From NCBI GenBank assembly GCA_963804245.1, contig CAWDPQ010000020.1:434001-498000 (forward strand): a stretch of DNA of 64,000 bases, written 5' to 3'. The translations under genes and the position numbers were made by a program. The DNA comes from CAWDPQ01 sp963804245. Its GTDB lineage: Bacteria; Acidobacteriota; Vicinamibacteria; Vicinamibacterales; 2-12-FULL-66-21. The number at the start of each line of letters is the position of its first letter. The stretch's first letter is position 1. The notes below the pieces were generated by a model. It saw only the letters and a program-made list of their open reading frames with translations, ran no database searches and was not told where the DNA came from. Below are positions 52,643 through 60,342 of the stretch, piece by piece.

Positions 52643-53895
52643 TCCAGGGTCAGTCGTTCTCGCGTCAGATCGGGAACCGACGGGCCAAGCACCGTGGCCG
52701 CGAGCGAACCATCCGAAAACAGGTCGGACGCCACGCGCTGGACATCAGCCGCCGACACGCGCTCAACGCCGAGCAGCGTTTCATCAAGACCGAAATGCCG
52801 GTCGAAGTAAATCTCCTGACGGGCGAGATGCGACATGCGGCTGGCGGTATTCTCCAGGCTCAGCATCAAACTGCCCTTGAGGTGATCCTTGGCGCGGCGC
52901 AGTTCGGTTTCCGGGACGGGAGCGCGTTTCATGGCGCGCAGCTCCTGCACGCACAGATCGATCACCTCGTCGACCGCCTCGTTCGCGCAGCCAGCATAGA
53001 TGGTGATGTTGCCGGCATCACGGTAGGCGCTCAAACCGCTGAACACCGAGTACGCCAGACCGCGTTTCTCCCGCACGTTCTGGAAGAGTCGTGAGCTCAT
53101 CGAGCCGCCCAACACCGTATTCAGGATGTAGCTGACATACCGATCATCGTGGCTTTGCGGATAACTGTTCGTGCCAAGACAGATATGGCTCTGTTCGAGC
53201 TCCTTGGTCCGCGTGACCACTTGCGGCACGACTCGCGGCGGCTCGTCGCGAAACGGCTGCCCGTTCCGGGTCAGGACTCCGAAGGCCGCCGAAACCAAAT
53301 CGCGAACCCGCGAATGCTCGAGGCTGCCGGCAGCGGACACGATCATGTTGGGCGCAACGTAAGCGCCGCGGAAATATTCGGAGAGCGTGTTTGCCGTGAG
53401 CGCTTCGACCGTCTCTTTCGTGCCGAGTATCGGGCGCCCGAGCGGGTGCCCTTCCCAGAAGTGCTGCGTGAACAACTCGTGCACCAGGTCGTCGGGCGTA
53501 TCCTCGACCATCTTGATTTCTTCGAGGATGACCTTCTTCTCGCGCTCGATCTCCTCGGCGGCAAACGCCGGGCGCAGCACGATGTCCGCCAGCAGATCGA
53601 CGGCAAGCGGCAGATGATCGTCGAGCACCTTGATGTAGTAGCTCGCGTACTCTTTGGCCGTGAACGCGTCGAGCTGGCCGCCTATTGAATCGATCGATTG
53701 GGCGATGTCTTCAGCCGAGCGGGTGTCCGTTCCCTTGAACAGCATGTGCTCGACGAAATGGGCGATGCCGCTGCGCTCGTCCGTCTCGTGCCGGGACCCA
53801 CGCATCAGCCAGACACCGATCGTGACCGACCGGACATGAGGCATTGTCTCGGTGATCAGGCGCAGCCCGGTGTCCAGAACCTCACGAGTGACCAT
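52639..53895 (-). CDS. M16-family zinc peptidase (processing-peptidase-like)
   Basis: ATG 53895 (MVTREVLDTGLRLITETMPH) gives 418 residues; about 100 codons of open frame upstream are not family-like. The inverted zinc motif HxxEH is H46-E49-H50 (in SGIAHFVEHMLFKGT), and the distal Glu lies in EREKKVILEEIKMVEDTPDD. The C-terminal domain has the GLAYSVFSGLSAYRDAGNIT region and LARQEIYFDRHFGLDE. There is no signal peptide, so it is cytosolic, like B. subtilis MlpA/YmxG. Its stop overlaps purB (ATGA), so it is co-translated with it, but no purine role is known. Confidence 0.93.
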   Translation of the reverse strand: MVTREVLDTGLRLITETMPHVRSVTIGVWLMRGSRHETDERSGIAHFVEHMLFKGTDTRSAEDIAQSIDSIGGQLDAFTAKEYASYYIKVLDDHLPLAVDLLADIVLRPAFAAEEIEREKKVILEEIKMVEDTPDDLVHELFTQHFWEGHPLGRPILGTKETVEALTANTLSEYFRGAYVAPNMIVSAAGSLEHSRVRDLVSAAFGVLTRNGQPFRDEPPRVVPQVVTRTKELEQSHICLGTNSYPQSHDDRYVSYILNTVLGGSMSSRLFQNVREKRGLAYSVFSGLSAYRDAGNITIYAGCANEAVDEVIDLCVQELRAMKRAPVPETELRRAKDHLKGSLMLSLENTASRMSHLARQEIYFDRHFGLDETLLGVERVSAADVQRVASDLFSDGSLAATVLGPSVPDLTRERLTLE

Positions 53896-54093
53896 GCGTT
53901 GGGAGTCAAGCGTCGTCAGCAGCGGTACGCCTCCCTGCGGCTGCCCGAGCGGTAGACCGCAAGTGCTTGTTATAGAGGGGATTGCGAGACAATCTCGAAA
54001 CCGGAATGTTACCACGCGCCAATGCGCCAGTTCAAGGTTCCCGGCATAGTACAATAAAGGTTCGCTCCCATTCGTCGCTTCGCGACCGACGCC

Positions 54094-55173
54094 ATGCTCA
54101 CCAATATTCCCCTCGACGTCGCGGAAGCCGAACTGCCTGAGCTGGAACAGGCCCTGGCGGACCTCGGCCGTCCTCGTTTCCACGCGCGACAAATCTTTCA
54201 ATGGATTTATCGACGCGGTGTTACTGATTTTGGTGAAATGACCGATCTTGGAATCGAGCTCCGCTCCTTGCTGACTCAGCAGATGCGGATCGCGACACCC
54301 GAGGTTGCGCGCCGTGAACGTTCCGTCGATGGCACCACCAAGTTCCTGTTACGACTGGCGGACGGGAAATTCATCGAATCGGTCTGTATCCCTGATTCTC
54401 CCGGCGACACGCTCTGTCTCTCGACGCAGGTTGGCTGCGCGATGCGCTGCGCGTTCTGTCTCACCGGAAAGATGGGGATCGACAGGAATCTCACGGCCGG
54501 CGAGATTGTCGGCCAGGTCGGCGTACTGACAAGGGAGCTCGGACTGCTCGAGCGTCGCTTCAACATCGTGCTGATGGGCATGGGTGAACCCCTCCACAAT
54601 TACGATGCGACGATGAAGGCGCTGCGCATCCTGGCAGATGAGCACGGACTGCGAGTGTCTCCGCGGCGCGTCACCCTCTCGACCGTCGGCGTGCTTCCCG
54701 CACTCGAACGCCTCGCCACCGAACCGTTCATGCCGAATCTCGCCATCTCGCTGCACTCGACGACCGAGGAACAGCGCGATCTGCTCGTGCCGATCAACAG
54801 GAAGTACGGGATCACGGAATTGCTCGATGCCTGCCGCCGCTTCCCCATCAAGCGTCGAGAGCGGATCACGTTCGAATACGTGATGTTGCAGGGCATCAAC
54901 GACTCGCCGGAGGATGCGCGGCGACTCGCGCGTCTGCTGAACGGTATCCGATCGAAGGTCAACTTGCTCCCGCTCAACGAAGCGGCCGGGATTCCGTTTA
55001 CCCGCCCGTCCGATGATGCGGTCAACCGGTTCGCGAAAGTTCTGGCGGACCGCGGCGTCACCGTCTCGGTACGAAAGTCGCGTGGCCGCGATATTCGCGC
55101 CGCCTGCGGGCAACTGATCACGGAGTCGTCGAAGACGGAAGCACCCGGTCGGCGGCTCGCGATGATGATGTAG
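54094..55173 (+). CDS. rlmN: Dual-specificity 23S rRNA/tRNA adenine-C2 methyltransferase
   Basis: This 359-residue radical-SAM enzyme methylates A2503 of 23S rRNA and A37 of some tRNAs. It has FHARQIFQWIYRRGVTDFGE, STQVGCAMRCAFCLTGKMGI (CxxxCxxC cluster), NIVLMGMGEPLHNYDATMKA and FEYVMLQGINDSPEDARRLA, then VRKSRGRDIRAACGQL with the resolving Cys. It lies on the plus strand between mtaB and the M16 gene, interrupting the purine cluster; its stop is two bases from the convergent mtaB stop. About 200 bases upstream (53896-54093) contain no gene. Confidence 0.97.
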   Translation: MLTNIPLDVAEAELPELEQALADLGRPRFHARQIFQWIYRRGVTDFGEMTDLGIELRSLLTQQMRIATPEVARRERSVDGTTKFLLRLADGKFIESVCIPDSPGDTLCLSTQVGCAMRCAFCLTGKMGIDRNLTAGEIVGQVGVLTRELGLLERRFNIVLMGMGEPLHNYDATMKALRILADEHGLRVSPRRVTLSTVGVLPALERLATEPFMPNLAISLHSTTEEQRDLLVPINRKYGITELLDACRRFPIKRRERITFEYVMLQGINDSPEDARRLARLLNGIRSKVNLLPLNEAAGIPFTRPSDDAVNRFAKVLADRGVTVSVRKSRGRDIRAACGQLITESSKTEAPGRRLAMMM

Positions 55174-55174
55174 A

Positions 55175-56425
55175 TCAGTCCTCTAGAACAACCGCCAGCG
55201 AATCCTCAACAGGAACAGGAATCTTCACTCGCTCGTTCCTGGGGCGGCCCGGCGCAATCCGCAACTTCAGATAGTTATCCGTCAGCACCACCGTGCCGTC
55301 GTTGATCGTAAGGCCAGCTCGAACGGCGCCGATCTGCGACTGGCGAAAACGGCGGGACAACTCCGCAGCAATTTGTCGCAGCGTTGCGCCGCGGGAGCGG
55401 ATGTCGGCGCCCCCGACTTTGTCGACCATCACGCTCGCCGCCGTCCCCGGGCGGTCGGAGTACGGGAACACGTGGAGATGCGAGAGCGGCGAAGCCGGCA
55501 GATACCTGAGATTGCACTCGAAGTCCTCATCCGTCTCGCCCGGGAACCCCACGATCATGTCCGAACCGATCGAGGCGTGAGGAAGACGTTCGACGATGCG
55601 ATCGACGAGCCGTCGATAGTACTCGAGTGTATACGGACGCTGCATCAGGGCCAGCATTCGATCGCTGGCATGCTGCAGCGGCAAATGGAAATGCGGCGCA
55701 AAGCGGCCCCCGCTCGACGCCACCAGATCGACGATCTCAGGCGAGCAGTCCATCGGCTCGAGCGAGCTGATGCGAAACGTGACGTCGGCCGCCAACTGAC
55801 TCAGCACGGACAACAGATCGACGAGCGAGGTGGAAGGGGACAGATCACGTCCGAAGGATCCGAGGTGCACGCCGGTCAGCGCGATCTCTTTGAATCCCGC
55901 GGCAGCGACACGTCCGACATCCCGAACGATGTCAGCGATGGCCAGGCTTCGCTGCCGGCCGCGCGTCGACGGGATGATGCAGTAGCTGCACCGCTCTTCG
56001 CAGCCAGTCTGTATCCGTAGCGTAAAGGCCGTGCGTCCGGCGATCCCCGGCTCGATGGGCGCGCCACAAGCACCCTCTCCATCGCCAAACCGAACGGCGG
56101 TGGTGATCTCGTCGACGAGGCGGTCTTTGTCCTCGTTGTGCACGACACGAATGACGTTGGGAAGCGTAGCGACCTCATCAGGCCGACGCGAGGCATAGCA
56201 CCCGGTGACGACGATGCGGGCTCGTGGATTCTCGCGCGCGATGCGCCGGATCGTCTGCCGTGCGCCTTGATCGGCTGTCGCGGTCACCGAACAGGTGTTG
56301 ACAACCACGAGATCGGCGTGTGCGGAGGGCGCGTCGATGCCGCCGGCGCGGCGCAAGGTCTCTTCAATGCGAAGCGAATCCGCCTGGTTGACACGGCAGC
56401 CGAACGTGACAATGGAGTATTTCAA
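55175..56425 (-). CDS. mtaB: tRNA A37 threonylcarbamoyl methylthiotransferase
   Basis: TTG 56425 begins LKYSIVTFGCRVNQADSLRI, the family N-terminus, eight bases after the purE stop; the 140 codons of open frame upstream lie over purE and are excluded. The 416-residue radical-SAM methylthiotransferase has three Cys of the auxiliary cluster (GCRVNQ, NTCSVTATADQ, VTGCYASRRP) and the radical-SAM IQTGCEERCSYCIIPSTRGR. SDMIVGFPGETDEDF and a TRAM-like C-terminus follow. It adds methylthio to t6A37 in tRNA decoding ANN codons. Coupled to purE by position. Confidence 0.93.
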   Translation of the reverse strand: MKYSIVTFGCRVNQADSLRIEETLRRAGGIDAPSAHADLVVVNTCSVTATADQGARQTIRRIARENPRARIVVTGCYASRRPDEVATLPNVIRVVHNEDKDRLVDEITTAVRFGDGEGACGAPIEPGIAGRTAFTLRIQTGCEERCSYCIIPSTRGRQRSLAIADIVRDVGRVAAAGFKEIALTGVHLGSFGRDLSPSTSLVDLLSVLSQLAADVTFRISSLEPMDCSPEIVDLVASSGGRFAPHFHLPLQHASDRMLALMQRPYTLEYYRRLVDRIVERLPHASIGSDMIVGFPGETDEDFECNLRYLPASPLSHLHVFPYSDRPGTAASVMVDKVGGADIRSRGATLRQIAAELSRRFRQSQIGAVRAGLTINDGTVVLTDNYLKLRIAPGRPRNERVKIPVPVEDSLAVVLED

Positions 56426-56433
56426 TGCCGGGC

Positions 56434-56940
56434 CTACGCGTCGCTGGACGCTCGAAGCTTCTCGGCAGCCTGTTCCACTTTCTGCGCCAACCTGACCTTG
56501 TATTGATTCAATCGTGCGGCCAGCGCCGGATCCCCGAGCGCGAGAATCTGCGCGGCGAGCACGCCGGCATTCGTCGCTCCCGGCCTTCCGATCGAAACCG
56601 TGGCCACCGGCACGCCTGGCGGCATCTGCACCGTCGAGAGCAGCGCATCGAGACCCTTCAGCGCCGACGAGTCGATCGGTACACCGATCACCGGGAGCGT
56701 CGTGTGGGCCGCAACCACGCCCGCCAGGTGTGCCGCGGCGCCGGCGCCCACCACGAACACTTTCACACCCTGCCCTGGCGCCTCGCGAACCAGCCGCATC
56801 ACCCGCTCCGGCGAGCGGTGAGCCGAGGCGACCGTCATCGTGCACGGGATTTGAAGCTCGCGGAGCACATCAACGGCGCCTTGCATGACCGGGGCATCCG
56901 AATCGGATCCCATGAGAATCAGGACGGTGATCTCAGACAT
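56434..56940 (-). CDS. purE: N5-carboxyaminoimidazole ribonucleotide mutase
   Basis: The 168-residue PurE has VLILMGSDSDAPVMQGAVDV, MTVASAHRSPERVMRLVREA, VFVVGAGAAAHLAGVVAAHT, VIGVPIDSSALKGLDALLST and VQMPPGVPVATVSIGRPGAT, the standard AIR-site motifs including Ser-Asp-Ser and His. Class I enzymes need PurK, which is not in the window. It starts eight bases after purD. The C-terminal tail is a short helix (VEQAAEKLRASS). Confidence 0.97.
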   Translation of the reverse strand: MSEITVLILMGSDSDAPVMQGAVDVLRELQIPCTMTVASAHRSPERVMRLVREAPGQGVKVFVVGAGAAAHLAGVVAAHTTLPVIGVPIDSSALKGLDALLSTVQMPPGVPVATVSIGRPGATNAGVLAAQILALGDPALAARLNQYKVRLAQKVEQAAEKLRASSDA

Positions 56941-56948
56941 GGATGGCT

Positions 56949-58223
56949 TTACGACCGATATCCTTGCGGGTACTGCATGCCTTCGAAGCGAATCATCGAC
57001 ACACCCTCATACGCTCGGTCTATGGCTTCCTCATAGCTACTGCCTCCGCCCACGACCGTCAGCACGCGCCCACCGGCCGTGGCGATGGCGGTCGATGGCG
57101 TGTGCGAGTCCCGCTCAGTCACACGTGTGCCCGAGTGGAAGACGAGGACGCGCTCGGCGCGCGACGCCTGCTCAACACCGGAGATTGGCAGCCCGACTCG
57201 GCCGGAGCCCGGATATCCCTCCGACGCGATCACTACGCCAACCTTTTTCTCCGACCTGAGCGGGACGGGCGCCGGCTCGAGATCGCCGGCAGCAGCTGCT
57301 GCGAGGCGTGGCGCCAAATCGCCGTCGATGAGGGGAATGATCACCTGCGCTTCAGGATCGCCGAATCGGACGTTGAACTCGATGACTCGCGGACCGTCGC
57401 ACGTCAGCATGAGCCCGACATAAAGGAAACCGCGGTACGGCGTCCCTTCGTGCGCCATACCCGCCAGTACCGGGTTGACGACCTCGCGCATGATGCGGTC
57501 CTGCATCGGCGCGTCGACGAGAGGACTCGGTGCAAATGCACCCATGCCACCCGTGTTTGGGCCGCGATCGTCGTCGAAGATCCGCTTGTGATCCTGCGCA
57601 GAACCGAGCGGCTGAGCATGAAGGCCATCACAAAGCGCGAAAAATGAAACCTCGGGCCCGCTGAGGCATTCCTCCAGCACGACGCGTGCCCCTGCGTCCC
57701 CGAATCGATGCTCCTCCATCGCGGCGGCTACGGCTGAATCCGCTGCGGCCTGATCGGCGGCGATGACAACCCCCTTACCTGCGGCGAGACCATCGGCCTT
57801 CACCACGAGAGGAAAGCCGAGCTCGGCACTCGCGATCACGCGGTACGCGGTCGCCGCATCGGTGCACACGCGGTAACGCGCGGTGGGAATGCCGTGACGG
57901 GCCATGAAATCTTTTGCGAAGGACTTGCTCGATTCGAGCCGAGCTGCAGCTCTGGTCGGACCGAGAATCGGAAGGCCGCGCTGATCGAAAACGTCGACGA
58001 TGCCGAGGCTCAGGGGGAGTTCAGGTCCGACGATGGTGAGATCGACGCCTTCACGTTCGGCAGTCGTGGCGACCATTTCCACATCGAGCGGATCGACCGC
58101 AATCGTGCGCGCAGTTTGTGCGATGCCCGGATTGCCCGGAATGGCGACGACGGGATGCTGTTGCGACAGTTTCCACGCCAGCGCGTGCTCACGGCCACCG
58201 CCGCCAATGACAAGAATCCTCAC
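56949..58223 (-). CDS. purD: Phosphoribosylamine-glycine ligase
   Basis: This 424-residue ATP-grasp enzyme joins glycine to phosphoribosylamine. It starts at GTG 58223 as MRILVIGGGGREHALAWKLS, with SSKSFAKDFMARHGIPTARY, FPLVVKADGLAAGKGVVIAA, VVLEECLSGPEVSFFALCDG, DDRGPNTGGMGAFAPSPLVD and RVIEFNVRFGDPEAQVIIPL. It is the first gene of the minus-strand cluster and is divergent from rpsU. The 216-base gap contains both promoters but no clear purine riboswitch. Confidence 0.98.
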   Translation of the reverse strand: MRILVIGGGGREHALAWKLSQQHPVVAIPGNPGIAQTARTIAVDPLDVEMVATTAEREGVDLTIVGPELPLSLGIVDVFDQRGLPILGPTRAAARLESSKSFAKDFMARHGIPTARYRVCTDAATAYRVIASAELGFPLVVKADGLAAGKGVVIAADQAAADSAVAAAMEEHRFGDAGARVVLEECLSGPEVSFFALCDGLHAQPLGSAQDHKRIFDDDRGPNTGGMGAFAPSPLVDAPMQDRIMREVVNPVLAGMAHEGTPYRGFLYVGLMLTCDGPRVIEFNVRFGDPEAQVIIPLIDGDLAPRLAAAAAGDLEPAPVPLRSEKKVGVVIASEGYPGSGRVGLPISGVEQASRAERVLVFHSGTRVTERDSHTPSTAIATAGGRVLTVVGGGSSYEEAIDRAYEGVSMIRFEGMQYPQGYRS

Positions 58224-58466
58224 GACGACCAGGTAAGTTTAATGCTCTGAGTGGGTTACAGCGAATGTATCCGGCGGTTACGGGAGTTGACTGTGGCTGA
58301 GCTTTCTGCCTTAGAATGCGCTTTTACCTGTGATAGCCTAGCACATTCCACCGGACTCAACGGGCTCACAGGGAGGACATGCGGCGCGGACGTAGGCCGG
58401 TCGGGTGCGTACCAACCACGTGTGGAGAAATGTTGAGCGGTGGCCGCGAAGGGGGTGTCAACAAGG

Positions 58467-58664
58467 TTGGCTGAAGTCAAAGTTCAGGAAGGCGAATCGA
58501 TCGAAAGTGCGCTTCGCCGCTTCAAGCGGAAGGTACAGCAGGAAGATATCATCAAGGATATCAAGAAGCATTCGTTCTACTTGAAGCCAGGCGATCGCCG
58601 GCGCGCCAAGCAAGCACTGGCGCGCAAGCGGACACGGAAGAAGCAGCGCCGCGAATCGGACTAG
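58467..58664 (+). CDS. rpsU: Small ribosomal subunit protein bS21
   Basis: TTG 58467 gives the standard 65-residue S21 (MAEVKVQEGESIESALRRFK, then RKVQQEDIIKDIKKHSFYLK, RRAKQALARKRTRKKQRRES), with AAGGGGGTG about nine bases upstream as ribosome-binding site. GTG 58440 in the same frame would add nine residues (AAKGVSTR) and cannot be ruled out. S21 helps 30S initiation. A weak promoter (TTGACT at 58287, TAGAAT at 58312, 19-base spacer) lies in the gap shared with purD. Confidence 0.95.
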   Translation: MAEVKVQEGESIESALRRFKRKVQQEDIIKDIKKHSFYLKPGDRRRAKQALARKRTRKKQRRESD

Positions 58665-58789
58665 CTGCAGTTCGGACAAGGGCCGGTAGCGCACACGCGT
58701 GCCGGTCCTTTTAACGCTGCGCACACCACGTGCGGCGGGAGCCCTTTGCGGGGGCGGGCGATCGAGTTGGTGAGAGGTAGGTAGGGCCG

Positions 58790-59101
58790 ATGGAGTTCCA
58801 GGACAAGACGCTCAACTGCGTGGACTGCGGCACGGAGTTCATCTGGACGGCGGGCGAGCAGCTCTTTTTCGCCGACAAGAACTTCAAGAACGAACCGAAG
58901 CGATGCAAGAGCTGCAAGGCGAAGCGCGCGGCGAGGCCATCACCGGGCGCGTCAATGGGACGCGAACGGGTGGAGACGACGACCAACTGCTCGGCGTGCG
59001 GAAAGGAAACCACCGTACCGTTCCGTCCTACGCAGGGACGTCCGGTCTTCTGCCGCGAATGTTTCCAGTCGCGGAAGTTTGCAGGCGCCGGCGGCGTCTG
59101 A
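58790..59101 (+). CDS. Small protein with two zinc ribbons
   Basis: The 103-residue protein has four CxxC pairs: NCVDCGTEFIWTAGEQLFFA and RCKSCKAKRAA form one treble-clef/ribbon, and NCSACGKETTVPF with FCRECFQSRKF form a second. The first half matches the probable zinc-binding 'zf-trcl' family (Cys-x2-Cys...F..GEq.Ff..k...P.RC..C); the second resembles the CxxC-x-CxxC domain seen in many small acidobacterial proteins. It probably binds nucleic acid or ribosomes, an inference from the fold and from its place just after rpsU. A terminator follows at 59127. Confidence 0.8.
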   Translation: MEFQDKTLNCVDCGTEFIWTAGEQLFFADKNFKNEPKRCKSCKAKRAARPSPGASMGRERVETTTNCSACGKETTVPFRPTQGRPVFCRECFQSRKFAGAGGV

Positions 59102-59126
59102 AGTCGGTTCGCCCCGGCGGATAGGC

Positions 59127-59156
59127 AAAAGGCCACGGAAACCACGTGGCCTTTTT
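59127..59156 (+). terminator. Rho-independent terminator
   Basis: AAGGCCACG and CGTGGCCTT pair around a seven-base loop and are followed by TTT(C)ATT; A-run on the other side. It ends the zinc-ribbon transcript, 25 bases past its stop. Confidence 0.85.
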
Positions 59157-59239
59157 CATTGTTCGAACGCGCCAAACAAGCCGCGGACGCCGCCTGGGAT
59201 TGTGCGTCATAGTAGGTACTCTCAGGTGTGAGCAAATCC

Positions 59240-60334
59240 ATGGCAGGCATCCCTGTTCCTTCATACATCCCGTTGGCATTGGCACTGGCGACGGCCGCAG
59301 TCGCCTGCGGCGGCAATGCGCCGTCGGCGCAGGGCCAGGGCGCGCCGCCACCTGTCGGAGTGAAGCTGCTGGCGGTTGCGGAAAAGCCAATTGAACAGAC
59401 GTCGGACTTCATCTCAACCGTACGGTCGCTCAAATCCACAACAGTCCAGCCGGAAGTCGAGGGTATCGTCAACCGCATCTTCGTGAAATCAGGCGATCGC
59501 GTGCGGGTGGGTTCGCCGCTCGTTCAGATCAACGCCGACAAGCAACAGGCGGCGGTGCGCAGCACCGAGGCGAATCGTACCGGAATGGAAACCGACGTCG
59601 CGTACTGGCGCCAGCAGGTCAAGCGGCTCGAATCGCTCGTCGACGCGGGGGCAATCAGCCGCCAGGAATTCGATCAGGCGCAGAACTCGCTGCGTACCGC
59701 GGAGGCCCGTCTGGCTGCCCTCGATGCGCAAGTGCGCGAGGGACGCGTCGAGCTGCAGTACTACCGCGTCGATGCACCGCAGGCCGGGGTAGTCGGCGAC
59801 ATTCCCGTTCGCGTCGGCGATCGCGTCACGAATTCCACGGTCATTACGACCATCGATGAAAACGCGTCGCTCGAAGCCTATATCCAGGTGCCGCTCGATC
59901 GCTCACCGGATCTCCGTCTGGGACTTCCCGTTCAGCTGCTCGATGCGGAAGGAAAGATCGTCGCCACCAATTCCATTACGTTCGTCGCGCCGCGAGTAGA
60001 CGATGCCACTCAGACGGTGCTGGTGAAGAGTCTACTGCGCGAGATTCCGCCGGCGCTTCGCGTACAGCAATTCGTCCGCGCCCGAATCATCTGGCGCACG
60101 ACGCCCGGCATCAGCATACCCATCACCGCCGTCTCTCGCGTCAGCGGCCAGTATTTCTGCTTCGTCGCCGAAGATGCGGCCACCGGCGGGCTCGTGGCTC
60201 GTCAACGCCCAGTACAGGTCGGCGAGCTCCTCGGCAATGACTACGTCGTTCGGAGCGGCCTGAAGCCGGGCGAGCGCGTCATCGTCGCCGGCGTACAGAA
60301 GGTCGGCGACGGCGCGCCGATCAAGGCCGAGTAG
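59240..60334 (+). CDS. RND efflux periplasmic adaptor (AcrA/MexA-like lipoprotein)
   Basis: From ATG 59240 (an in-frame GTG is at 59228) the protein has a lipoprotein signal (IPLALALATAAVACGG, lipid on Cys). The membrane-fusion fold has STTVQPEVEGIVNRIFVKSG and VRVGSPLVQINADKQQAAVR (lipoyl half), a coiled-coil hairpin (YWRQQVKRLESLVDAGAISR, QEFDQAQNSLRTAEARLAAL), RVDAPQAGVVGDIPVRVGDR (second lipoyl half) and IPITAVSRVSGQYFCFVAED. It links the RND pump to an outer-membrane channel; no tolC-like gene is adjacent in the window. Eight bases separate it from the pump gene. Confidence 0.94.
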   Translation: MAGIPVPSYIPLALALATAAVACGGNAPSAQGQGAPPPVGVKLLAVAEKPIEQTSDFISTVRSLKSTTVQPEVEGIVNRIFVKSGDRVRVGSPLVQINADKQQAAVRSTEANRTGMETDVAYWRQQVKRLESLVDAGAISRQEFDQAQNSLRTAEARLAALDAQVREGRVELQYYRVDAPQAGVVGDIPVRVGDRVTNSTVITTIDENASLEAYIQVPLDRSPDLRLGLPVQLLDAEGKIVATNSITFVAPRVDDATQTVLVKSLLREIPPALRVQQFVRARIIWRTTPGISIPITAVSRVSGQYFCFVAEDAATGGLVARQRPVQVGELLGNDYVVRSGLKPGERVIVAGVQKVGDGAPIKAE

Positions 60335-60342
60335 CCGCCCTC

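Noticed and set aside
54202..56845. Extended N-termini of the M16 and MtaB open frames
   Set aside because: The extra 100-140 codons do not resemble the families and lie over intergenic DNA or purE; internal family-consistent starts were chosen.
58224..58439. Purine riboswitch upstream of purD
   Set aside because: I could not find the conserved three-way-junction core in the minus-strand leader; only a short leader is available.
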